Source: Fischerella sp. PCC 9605
Lineage (GTDB): Bacteria; Cyanobacteriota; Cyanobacteriia; Cyanobacteriales; Nostocaceae
Direction of reading: 5' to 3'
Assembly: GCF_000517105.1 (NCBI RefSeq)
Contig: NZ_KI912149.1
Coordinates: 198,712-262,711 of the forward strand
Length of the DNA stretch: 64,000 bases
Shown here: positions 1 through 7,513 of the stretch, piece after piece
Position numbering within the stretch: the first letter of the stretch is position 1
How the letters are laid out: the number at the start of each line of letters is the position of its first letter
The notes under the pieces: generated by a model
Databases searched by the model: none
What the model was told of the DNA's origin: nothing
What the model saw: the letters and a program-made list of their open reading frames with translations, nothing else
Program-made: the position numbers and the translations under genes

Positions 1-111
1 CGCAGCAGCAGGAAAAGCATTAGAGAACAACAATAGAGCACATGTAAAAGCAATAACTAGAAAACGCATTGGACGCAAAATAGAACTAAATAAAGCTACA
101 AATTTTTGCAT
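1..111 (-). CDS. Exported protein, N-terminal fragment (cut by window edge)
   Basis: The first 37 codons of a minus-strand gene run off the left edge of the window. The start is ATG at 111, preceded by a good ribosome-binding site (GGAGGA about 7 bases upstream). The visible part is a basic start followed by a hydrophobic stretch and an Ala-rich end (NAFPAAA), as in a Sec signal peptide. The mature protein lies outside the window, so no function can be given. Confidence 0.6.
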   Translation of the reverse strand, partial: MQKFVALFSSILRPMRFLVIAFTCALLLFSNAFPAAA

Positions 112-861
112 TTTACTTCCTCCAACGAATCACAAAATCGTATAAAATCAGGAAAGTAATTAGTAGTGATAATGTTAACAAATGCCTTTGGTGAACTTGA
201 GCATTAAAATCATTTATCTGCCCTGACCAATTGACTTTCTTGATTAGATTTAACATTGACATTTTTGAAGTCAATGTACGCTTATTATTTTTTTAATTTA
301 AATAAGTACAATCTTGAATCGACCCCTAGGCTGAAATTTGGAGTATATATACTAGCAAAATAATCATTCTATAGATAGATAAGCTATCTCTTGACTTAAT
401 AGATATATTAATATATTCTATGTTGGTATTTTTCAGTTACGTTAATTAATAATTAGTAACTACTAATTAATTATAATTTTTATTATTTATCATCAATGTC
501 TTTAAAACGTTTGATACATGCAATCTGGATGTAGTCGGAATGTTAAAATATTTGACCCATACTAACTACCTTACCTAAGCGATCGCAATCCTATCATCAG
601 CATATTCCCAGATTTATATATATATGTATAGGTCAGGCTTTATCGGATTTTGAATTATTAATTTTGATATTAGATGATAAACAAGCTGTAGATGTCTAAG
701 GCTGGAAGTTGTGGAAACGTAGGAGACCAAAACGAAGAAAATGTAACGCTGGCAAGGTTTTTATATGTCTGCAAAATGGCGTATAGATACTTCCCGATGC
801 AGACATATAGGAAAAAAGACTGAATCGATGTTCTAACTTGACTTGTTGATGTCAATCCGTT
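112..861. other. Intergenic region, AT-rich
   Basis: No convincing gene is seen. The stretch is very AT-rich and holds an imperfect AT palindrome around 440-475 (TTAATTAATAATTAGT against ACTAATTAATTATAA) and a TATATATATATGTATA run near 615. It separates two minus-strand genes, so it probably carries the promoter of the exported protein at the left edge. No clear -35/-10 pair stands out. Confidence 0.5.
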
Positions 862-1140
862 CTATCTTTGGCGATAGACTGTGACCCGCTTACGAGGGTC
901 TTGCTTCCTCACCCAAGATAGAAACTTCTGCATTTGCGGCTCATTCTTGAGTTTGTCTACTGAATTGAGTTCTTTTGCAAGCAGTTTGTTGTCAAATAAT
1001 GCATGGATTTGCCGATGGCAGGCTGAACAGATGTTCACTGTTGGGCCTGAATCTACTTTCTTACGTTTGGTATTTTGTCGTGGAATCAAGTGATGGACAG
1101 TTAGATATTCCATCTCTCTTTCACATAATTCGCATTGCAT
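862..1140 (-). CDS. Small HNH endonuclease family protein
   Basis: This 92-residue protein starts with a CELC zinc knuckle, followed by TVHHLIPR and then NICSACHRQIHALF. That is the Cys-x2-Cys / HH / Cys-x2-Cys-H order of compact HNH nucleases. The protein is little more than the nuclease fold plus a basic C-terminus (RKQDPRKRVTVYRQR). The family cuts or nicks DNA, but the target and role of this member are unknown. It stands alone on the minus strand; a second, larger HNH gene lies about 0.8 kb away on the same strand. Confidence 0.8.
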   Translation of the reverse strand: MQCELCEREMEYLTVHHLIPRQNTKRKKVDSGPTVNICSACHRQIHALFDNKLLAKELNSVDKLKNEPQMQKFLSWVRKQDPRKRVTVYRQR

Positions 1141-1200
1141 ATTTGGTCGTTTGATAAGTAGGTCAACATAATTAAACGTAAAATATCTTGTATTTTATAC

Positions 1201-1266
1201 GGGCGGGCAGGATGCCCACCCCACAAGAGCTTTAATAATATTGTGGGGTGGGCTTCTAGCCCGCCC
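1201..1266. repeat. Palindromic repeat with long hairpin arms
   Basis: Two 25-base arms (1201-1225 and 1242-1266) are inverted copies matching at 22 of 25 positions, separated by 16 AT-rich bases. The arms read GGGCGGGCAGGATGCCCACC and onward. This is a GC-rich dispersed palindrome in an otherwise AT-rich spacer (1141-1559). The rest of that spacer shows only a short GTTGGTTcaaACAACCAAC hairpin at about 1487-1514. Confidence 0.75.
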
Positions 1267-1559
1267 TGTTTTTAGTTTATTTATGCCTTTCTACTTACCT
1301 GTGAAATCTAAGCACTGGTCTGGTGCACGATCGCACTCTCTTTCTGGACAAGTGAAATTCTCCCATATTTCTTATTATGACTGCTGCTTTCTACTTACAA
1401 GCGATCGCCCAAGATGTGACATTGCTAAATAACTATGCAAGCAAATTCCGCCACAAATTATTTAGCTAACTTTAATAGTTAGTTGTTGGTTCAAACAACC
1501 AACAACTATCAACAAAGAACAAAATTCAACGAGAAATACATTTATTTATAGCGACTTCC

Positions 1560-1949
1560 TCATTCACTCATGACGGAGGCGCACCTCCCAGCCGCCAGCC
1601 AGAGTTTGTGTAGTAACAACTCAGTGCGATCGCTCATTGTGGTGACAAACACACCTTCTACGTCCTCAGAAATCTCTGATAGCCAAGAACCTCGGAGAGT
1701 GACTTCGATATACTCAGCATCAGAAGGACATAAAGCAATTATTTCCCTTTCATCCCATTGCACCTGAGTTTTGAGTTGTTCAAGTCCTGGCAAATCAGCA
1801 GGAAGCAAAAAGGAAGCAGTACTGGGTTCAACGCACAGACTTTGACCGACTCGCAGTGCCAAAATCACTCGCTGCGCTACCCACTCCTCAAGGGATTGAG
1901 TGAGACACTCTAGGTGAAAACTCGTTTCGGTGTAAGTTAGTTTTAGCAT
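1560..1949 (-). CDS. Conserved hypothetical protein of cyanobacterial type
   Basis: This 129-residue protein has no recognised catalytic motif. It contains a phrase I associate with conserved cyanobacterial proteins (RVGQSLCVEPSTASFLLP) and is acidic and leucine-rich, probably soluble with alternating strands and helices. It lies just downstream, on the same strand, of the larger HNH gene, with 16 bases between the HNH stop and this start, so the two are probably cotranscribed. The function is unknown. Confidence 0.65.
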   Translation of the reverse strand: MLKLTYTETSFHLECLTQSLEEWVAQRVILALRVGQSLCVEPSTASFLLPADLPGLEQLKTQVQWDEREIIALCPSDAEYIEVTLRGSWLSEISEDVEGVFVTTMSDRTELLLHKLWLAAGRCASVMSE

Positions 1950-1965
1950 TCCTCATGCTCTCCTG

Positions 1966-2499
1966 TTATTCCAGGTTTGTTTGCACGTCCATCCAAAATT
2001 TTTCGGCAAAAGCAATAGTTGGGTGGACTGGCGCTTTCGGTTTGGTACGCAGCTGCATACCAGCCTCTTGGGGGGTTCTGTCTCCTTTTTTGGAGTTACA
2101 CTGCTTACAAGCAGCAACTACGTTATTCCAGGTGTGTTGACCACCTCGAGAACGAGGAATCACATGATCCAGTGTCAGATGTTTGCTGTTACCGCAATAT
2201 TGGCAACTGTGCCGATCTCGCCGCAACACTTCCCGTCTATTTACTGGCGGAACCTTCCACATCCGTTCGCGAGAAGTAATTTTCAAGCGAATATGTTTTG
2301 GTACATACATCACTAAGCTAGGAGAGTGAATTTGCCAACCACTGCTGCTGGTAATATCTAGCGGCTCCGCCTTATTTGTGACTAAAAGCACGATCGCTCG
2401 CTTGATATTGACTCGACACAGTGGCAAGTAATTTTGAGAAAACACCACCACAGATTGCTCTAAAACTTGCGCTCCGATCGTCACGGTTTGACTCCTCAT
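1966..2499 (-). CDS. HNH endonuclease
   Basis: This is a 177-residue HNH nuclease. The C-terminal half holds CQYCGNSKHLTLDHVIPRSR, then NVVAACKQCNSKKGDRTP, the classical Cys-x2-Cys, DHV, N and Cys-x2-Cys pattern. The N-terminal 90 residues are a conserved lead-in found in cyanobacterial HNH proteins. I prefer ATG at 2499 (MRSQTVTIG, with GAGGAGT nearby). The longer frame back to 2583 would translate straight through the terminator hairpin at 2503-2537. It precedes the hypothetical gene at 1560-1949 and may be cotranscribed with it. Confidence 0.85.
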   Translation of the reverse strand: MRSQTVTIGAQVLEQSVVVFSQNYLPLCRVNIKRAIVLLVTNKAEPLDITSSSGWQIHSPSLVMYVPKHIRLKITSRERMWKVPPVNRREVLRRDRHSCQYCGNSKHLTLDHVIPRSRGGQHTWNNVVAACKQCNSKKGDRTPQEAGMQLRTKPKAPVHPTIAFAEKFWMDVQTNLE

Positions 2500-2502
2500 T
2501 AA

Positions 2503-2537
2503 AAAACCCCCGCTTTTTTCTTTGTTTAAGCGGGGGT
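2503..2537 (-). terminator. Rho-independent terminator upstream of the HNH gene
   Basis: On the minus strand, AACCCCCGCTT and AAGCGGGGGTT form a GC-rich hairpin followed directly by TTTTTT and then the HNH start codon region. It lies about 30 bases after the stop of the small gene at 2567-2815 and only 3 bases before the HNH ATG. It could end the small gene's transcript, or act as an attenuator for the HNH gene. Confidence 0.75.
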
Positions 2538-2566
2538 TGGGAATTGACCTGATAAGTCTTTGATTC

Positions 2567-2815
2567 CTATATCGGTACAGCATCTCGGTATCTGTACCTC
2601 CCGCTTCTTTCGTCTAGTTGTGGTGCTCGATTAAGTACACCAATCCTGGCATAAATAGAATCACGATCGCCCTCTGTGAAATTGCCCTGTTTTCGGCCAT
2701 TTTGTCCCATAAATAAATACTCCACTCCCACAAGGGCTGATTCCCAACTGGCTCGGCAGTTGTCAGCACGCAAGGAAGTAGAGATGAGAGAAATGGATTT
2801 CACAGAAAATTTCAC
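2567..2815 (-). CDS. Small hypothetical protein
   Basis: An 82-residue frame with GTG start at 2815, preceded by AGGA about 12 bases upstream. Codon use looks coding (it includes GGCGATCGT within EGDRDS). Residues 20-60 read like a structured domain (SWESALVGVEYLF, NFTEGDRDSIYARIGVL). It is followed by a terminator hairpin about 30 bases after its stop, which supports it being a transcription unit. No family is recognised. Confidence 0.5.
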   Translation of the reverse strand: MKFSVKSISLISTSLRADNCRASWESALVGVEYLFMGQNGRKQGNFTEGDRDSIYARIGVLNRAPQLDERSGRYRYRDAVPI

Positions 2816-2886
2816 CTATTGAACATTCCTTTAAACATACTACACTTGTATTACTATCCTGTCTATAGTTTTAAGGAGAAAAACTC

Positions 2887-3222
2887 ATGCATACCATCAC
2901 TCGCACCCCAACCACTGATATGGAAGTCACCAGCATCCGCTTAGAGCGCGAATTAAAAGACAAACTCAAAGAACTAGCTGGCAATCAGGGATATCAAGCT
3001 CTCATTCGAGATATCCTTTGGAATTATGTCCAGCAAAAATCAGGAGAGTGGAAACCCCGATTTTCAAAAGCTGATATTAGAGCTAGCATAGCTGCTACAG
3101 CCCAGCAAGAAGAACGCTGCGTGCTCACAGGTCAATTAATTCAACCCCAACAACCGATGCTGTTAGGACTGACGAGAACTGGCGATATGGTTCCTCTGAG
3201 TGTCGAAAGTTTAGCTGGATAA
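2887..3222 (+). CDS. Ribbon-helix-helix-like small protein
   Basis: This 111-residue protein has a strong ribosome-binding site (AAGGAG about 9 bases before ATG). Residues 12-50 (MEVTSIRLERELKDKLKELA and what follows) resemble a CopG/Arc-type ribbon-helix-helix DNA-binding segment: a short beta strand, then two helices ending near ALIRDILWNYV. The C-terminal part carries a small conserved block, RCVLTGQLI. It is probably a transcriptional regulator or an antitoxin-like protein, but no toxin gene adjoins it. Confidence 0.6.
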   Translation: MHTITRTPTTDMEVTSIRLERELKDKLKELAGNQGYQALIRDILWNYVQQKSGEWKPRFSKADIRASIAATAQQEERCVLTGQLIQPQQPMLLGLTRTGDMVPLSVESLAG

Positions 3223-3978
3223 ATTTGGAGTCAAGTGAATGCAGCTTAGTTAGGTTGTGTAAGGCTGAACTGGGCTGCATTCATGAACAGAAAGCAGAAG
3301 GTATTAGGTAAATAATGAGTGTAAGTTTTAACATTATCAATAAGGCATATAAATCTTAAAATCATTTATATATTAATCATATTAATTAGACAAATAAACT
3401 TGAATAGCGTGAATATCACTTAGGTGAGCAGCACTTTAGAGCACAGGGGGTATGACTACACTTGACAGATATTAAACATCAGCCTAAAGATTAAATAATT
3501 CTGAAGAACAAGGAGTCAAAAAGAAGACACAAATTTTTTTTGCTGCCCCCTTGCTCACTCGTAAAAAATTTTTCTGAATGTGTGCAGTCAAAATATTTCC
3601 TGACGATAGTTAGGTATAAAGACTAGTTAAATCAGCCAGAAAAATGGTTAAAAAAATATTAAAATTTTCGTGTTAGCCTCAGTGTTAACGCGGATGTAAT
3701 CTATGGAGTCTGGGCTACAAGTCTAGAGAAATTACGGTTTATGTATAGATGCAAACAGAATATCCTAAGTAGATGTTAGTGAATAGACTGATCTCAAAAA
3801 ACTGCAATTGTAGAAATTGAGCACCTTAGCTAATTTTAGGTGTTTTATTACTCAAGTTTTTTATATACGAGAATTTGGCCATCTGAAATAGAAAAGGGCT
3901 ATAACAGGTGAGAGAAAGTCTTAAAAATAAGATAGATGATTCAGTCGCAGGGTGCAGCAATACAAAGGGAGTAAGCAT
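3223..3978. other. Intergenic region
   Basis: About 750 AT-rich bases lie between the ribbon-helix-helix gene and the sensor kinase, with no convincing gene. A possible promoter is TTGACA at 3462 with TAAAGA 17 bases downstream, too far from the kinase to assign with confidence. No repeats or stable hairpins stand out. Confidence 0.4.
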
Positions 3979-4004
3979 ATGGCAGGAGGTTGGGTACAAA
4001 AACA

Positions 4005-6068
4005 ATGGGTTCACTATCCAAGAGCGTATCAGGAATGAAAAAGCGTTTGTCTTCATCGCTACAATGTCCAGATGAAGCAGAACGACTCACACACTACCCG
4101 GTCAAGCTGATGCAGCATGAGGAAGACACAACCGCCCTCCAGTTGGCACAAAAAATAAATCAAATCATTGCCAATAGCTCAACCCCAGCAATGATGCTGC
4201 AAGATATTGCCCAAGTGTTAGGAGTTGCTTTCAAAGTAGATTGCTGCTGCCTAGTAACTGTTCAGGGCAAGGCGTCTGGTGCAGAAGTGACTGCAAATTG
4301 GTGCGTCCAAGAGTATTCAAGTGCGTCGCATCCAGATGAGATATTCTCAATGGAACAGCTGGATTTACCAGTGGTGCAATGTGCGGCTGAACCAACCATT
4401 GAAGACATTTCGACAATTCAAAACAGTTTGGCAATAGGATGTCAAAATTTGCCACTGCCAATCAAAGCTGTTTTGGCGATCGCTACCCGTTTTGGAGGTA
4501 ACAAAAACGGTGTGATTAGCCTGATCAAGTCGCAGTTGTATGATTGGAGTGAGTCAGAAAAACGTTTGCTCAGAACTGTGGAGTCAGTTTGTGCGATCGC
4601 TTTTTCGCAAGTGGCACAAACACAGTTAATCACCTCACAACAGCAGAATCTGCAAACCTGCGCCCAGCATCAAAACCTCATCAAGCAATTGACAATCCTC
4701 AGTCGTAGCAATTTAGAGGTGAATCAAATGCTTCAGGTGGCGATCGCCTCTACCGCCGAAGCTTTAGAAGCCGATCGCGGTTTGCTGATACTACTGAAAT
4801 ACACCGATCCGCTGTTTAGGAGCATACCTAAAAAACAAATTCCCAAAGCCAAAGCGACCGTAATCGGCGAATGGTCTAGGGAAACAGAAAGTTTCTATCT
4901 TGGTAAAGAAGATACTCAAGATAATTCCTTCTGGCTTTCAGACTGTGGTATATGTCGGCGTGCCTTCACAGCAGAATCTGGAAAACCTGTAATCATTCAC
5001 GACAATAGAGACCGACGCAAAGATACCTCAACCGTCGCCCCAGCATTTGTTTTAGAGAAACTGCCGGCAATGCTGTTAATGCGATTGGAAAGTCAAGGCA
5101 AAATCTTGGGATTTCTAGCATTACAGCAAGCCCAACCTCGCCAGTGGCAGATAGCAGAATTAAATATGGTAGAAATGGTCTGCGCTCAACTCAGCAATGC
5201 CATAATTCAGACACAGACACTGCGGCAAGTGCAGATGTTGGTGGATGAACGCACGTCTCAATTGCAGCGCAGCTTAGATGTTCAAGCCAAACTGTACGAA
5301 AGAACGCGGCAATATGTAGAGCAACTGCGAGAACTCAACCAACTCAAAGATGAATTTTTGAGTAACATGAGCGATCGCCTACGCTATCCCCTAACAAATA
5401 TGCGTATGGCACTGCGTATGCTGCGTCAACCGGGAAGAACACCCGAGCAGCAGGCGAAGTATCTAGATATTTTAGAAGAGGAATGTACCAAGGAAATAAA
5501 TTTAATTAACGACTTGCTGACACTCCAAAAGCTAGAGACCCATCAAGAACGTCCGCAATTTGAAACCATTGATTTAAATACAAGAATCGAAGATTTAGCA
5601 GCATCTTTTGAGAAAAAGTTTGCAGACAAAGGATTAAGTATTTCTCTCGATTTACCGGAAGAATCTCTAGAGCTACAAACTGAACTGGAGAGCTTTGACC
5701 GCATCTTGCAAGAATTGTTCACGAATGCTGGCAAATTCTCAGAACGGGACACCATTGTGCAATTGGAAGCCACGCACCAAGTTGTTGAGCAAGTCGATCG
5801 AGTTATTATTAAAGTAACTAATATTGGACGCGGTATATCTGAAGAAGAAGCGACCTATATATTCGATGCATTCCGTCGGGGTAGAGGAAGATGGATTCCA
5901 GGTACTGGTCTAGGGCTTGCTCTTGTAAAATCCCTGGTGCAGCATTTAAATGGGGGAATAGCTGTGGAAAGTACTCCGATTGCGGATACCAACCTCAGTA
6001 AAATCTGCTTTATCCTCAATCTGCCTCAATTTTCTGACGAAGATAAACCATATTCTGAAAGTGACTGA
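4005..6068 (+). CDS. GAF-domain sensor histidine kinase with atypical H-box
   Basis: A cytoplasmic kinase of about 687 residues. Two GAF-like sensor domains (roughly 40-200 and 220-400) are followed by a coiled linker and a HisKA-like helix pair (about 445-510). A HATPase domain follows, with N-box-like ELFTNAGKFSERD and G-boxes NIGRGIS and GTGLGLALVKS. The H-box reads SDRLRYPLTN instead of the usual SHELRTPLTN, so the phosphoacceptor His is Asp (codon 5373-5375). The ATP-binding half looks intact. Possible starts are TTG 3990, ATG 4005 and ATG 4035; a 19-codon ORF (3979-4038) with its own ribosome-binding site overlaps the last by ATGA. The gene overlaps the downstream SRPBCC gene by 8 bases. 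Confidence 0.85.
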   Translation: MGSLSKSVSGMKKRLSSSLQCPDEAERLTHYPVKLMQHEEDTTALQLAQKINQIIANSSTPAMMLQDIAQVLGVAFKVDCCCLVTVQGKASGAEVTANWCVQEYSSASHPDEIFSMEQLDLPVVQCAAEPTIEDISTIQNSLAIGCQNLPLPIKAVLAIATRFGGNKNGVISLIKSQLYDWSESEKRLLRTVESVCAIAFSQVAQTQLITSQQQNLQTCAQHQNLIKQLTILSRSNLEVNQMLQVAIASTAEALEADRGLLILLKYTDPLFRSIPKKQIPKAKATVIGEWSRETESFYLGKEDTQDNSFWLSDCGICRRAFTAESGKPVIIHDNRDRRKDTSTVAPAFVLEKLPAMLLMRLESQGKILGFLALQQAQPRQWQIAELNMVEMVCAQLSNAIIQTQTLRQVQMLVDERTSQLQRSLDVQAKLYERTRQYVEQLRELNQLKDEFLSNMSDRLRYPLTNMRMALRMLRQPGRTPEQQAKYLDILEEECTKEINLINDLLTLQKLETHQERPQFETIDLNTRIEDLAASFEKKFADKGLSISLDLPEESLELQTELESFDRILQELFTNAGKFSERDTIVQLEATHQVVEQVDRVIIKVTNIGRGISEEEATYIFDAFRRGRGRWIPGTGLGLALVKSLVQHLNGGIAVESTPIADTNLSKICFILNLPQFSDEDKPYSESD

Positions 6069-6651
6069 AGAAAAATACACACCAGAAGAACTCGATTTAA
6101 TTGCCACTGAAGACGACACCAGCTTAGAAGAAAATTTGGCGGGTGATGCTCTTGATTTGCAAGCTGTAGCAGTTCAAATTGAGAAAATCGCCGACCGACA
6201 GCGGCAAATTTCTGCTACCATCCAAATTCCTCAACCAGTAGCACAAGTCTGGGAAGTGCTTACTAATTATGAAGCCTTGGCTGATTTCATTCCCAATTTA
6301 GCCAACAGTCGTCTGCTTGAGCATCCCAACGGTGGTATTCGCTTGGAACAAGTAGGTTCCCAACGCTTTTTACGTTTGAATTTTTCTGCCCGTGTGGTTC
6401 TCGACCTCGAAGAATACTTCCCCAAAGAAATTATTTTCCAAATGGTAGAGGGGGATTTTAAAGACTTCTCCGGTAGCTGGCGCTTAGAGCCTTATTCCCT
6501 TGGTCAAGAAACAGGAACTAATCTCTGCTATACAGTTAAAGTTTGGCCTAAACGCACAATGCCAGTGGGAATCATTGAGCGTCGCCTTGCTAAGGATCTA
6601 CAGCTAAATCTCTTAGCAATTCGCCAGCGTCTTGAGGAGTTGACAAGGTGA
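6061..6651 (+). CDS. SRPBCC-fold cyclase/dehydrase family protein
   Basis: A 196-residue protein. I choose GTG at 6061 (VTEEKYTPEEL), which overlaps the kinase stop by 8 bases and suggests translational coupling. After an acidic N-terminus, residues 50-190 fit a START/polyketide-cyclase-like fold: IQIPQPVAQVWEVLTNYEAL, ADFIPNLANSRLL, and FSGSWRLEP, ending in RLAKDLQLNLLAIRQRLEEL. Such proteins bind hydrophobic ligands; the ligand here is unknown. Coupling to the sensor kinase suggests a shared signalling or stress role, which is inference only. Confidence 0.75.
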   Translation: MTEEKYTPEELDLIATEDDTSLEENLAGDALDLQAVAVQIEKIADRQRQISATIQIPQPVAQVWEVLTNYEALADFIPNLANSRLLEHPNGGIRLEQVGSQRFLRLNFSARVVLDLEEYFPKEIIFQMVEGDFKDFSGSWRLEPYSLGQETGTNLCYTVKVWPKRTMPVGIIERRLAKDLQLNLLAIRQRLEELTR

Positions 6652-7076
6652 ATTACTGCTGATATTGCTAAGTACAGCTTTGCGTAAAATCGTAGCTTTT
6701 TAAACGCAGAGGAGCGCAGAGTTTTTTCAATTTAAATTCGTTACAAATTTGTGCAATGTTGTACTAAGGCATTATCAGCTCTAGCTTAACAGGGTTGGTG
6801 CATCACAGATGATTCTCGCTATTACTAAATAGATCCCATAGCAACAAAGGAGGCGATCGCTTTTGTGTTTACAAATTTGTGTTTACAAAATTGATTAGGA
6901 AGACAATTAACCGTGCGTCATGGTTAACCCGCCAGATCCTGCTTCGCCACTACTACCACTGAGTCTAGTAGTAATTCACACTGTGTTTCGATTTTTATTT
7001 ATTAACTACAGACATAAATTAACCCCTACAAACTTGCTATTTCGCTTTGCAGGGCTTGTGTTACTTTTATCTGAAG
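6652..7076. other. Intergenic region before tRNA-Glu
   Basis: No gene is supported. A 64-codon frame at 6920-7114 runs into the antisense of the tRNA and is a chance frame. One HIP1 octamer (GCGATCGC) lies near 6853. Nothing else is seen. Confidence 0.4.
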
Positions 7077-7149
7077 TACCCCCAGGGGAATTCGAATCCC
7101 CGTTACCTCCGTGAAAGGGAGGTGTCCTAGGCCTCTAGACGATGGGGGC
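7077..7149 (-). tRNA. trnE: tRNA-Glu (anticodon TTC)
   Basis: Read on the minus strand, the 73 bases begin GCCCCCATCGTCTAGAGGCC and fold into a cloverleaf. The acceptor stem GCCCCCA pairs with TGGGGGT, the anticodon loop is CTTTCAC within CCTCC/GGAGG, and the T arm is GGGGATTCGAATTCCCC. G1-U72 wobble and the GGGGGTA end match cyanobacterial and chloroplast tRNA-Glu. CCA is not encoded. In cyanobacteria this tRNA also supplies glutamyl-tRNA for tetrapyrrole synthesis. Confidence 0.95.
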
Positions 7150-7513
7150 GCGCGGCTCACACTTTTATTAATTTAGCGGCTTTTATTGTTAATGTCAACA
7201 GTTTTAATGAATAAATTTATAGCAAAATTTTAAATTGCAGCAGGTTAAACTGGGTGGAAGCAAAAGTAATTGATAGCAAATGCTAGAAAAAATACGCTTT
7301 CAGGGATAAGTATGGCAATCAAACGCTTATAAATCGGGGGTTAGCGTTGTTACTGTTTCGCTAAACCTAGAAAAATGCTGTAGTATAGGCAACTAAGTAT
7401 GAAAAATCTTCTCGACTCAGCAAGGAACACAGGGCGTAATGTTGCACCCTGTAAATTTAATCTTTACAATTCTTTACAAAAGATTTTGAAAAATATCGCT
7501 CAAAATCTACAAC
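7150..7513. other. Intergenic region upstream of the antiporter
   Basis: No gene or strong hairpin is seen in these 364 bases. They must hold the tRNA promoter (minus strand) and the antiporter promoter (plus strand); neither shows a clear consensus. Confidence 0.35.

Noticed and set aside
6920-7114. 64-codon plus-strand frame
   Set aside because: It overlaps the tRNA-Glu gene on the other strand and has no ribosome-binding site; chance frame.
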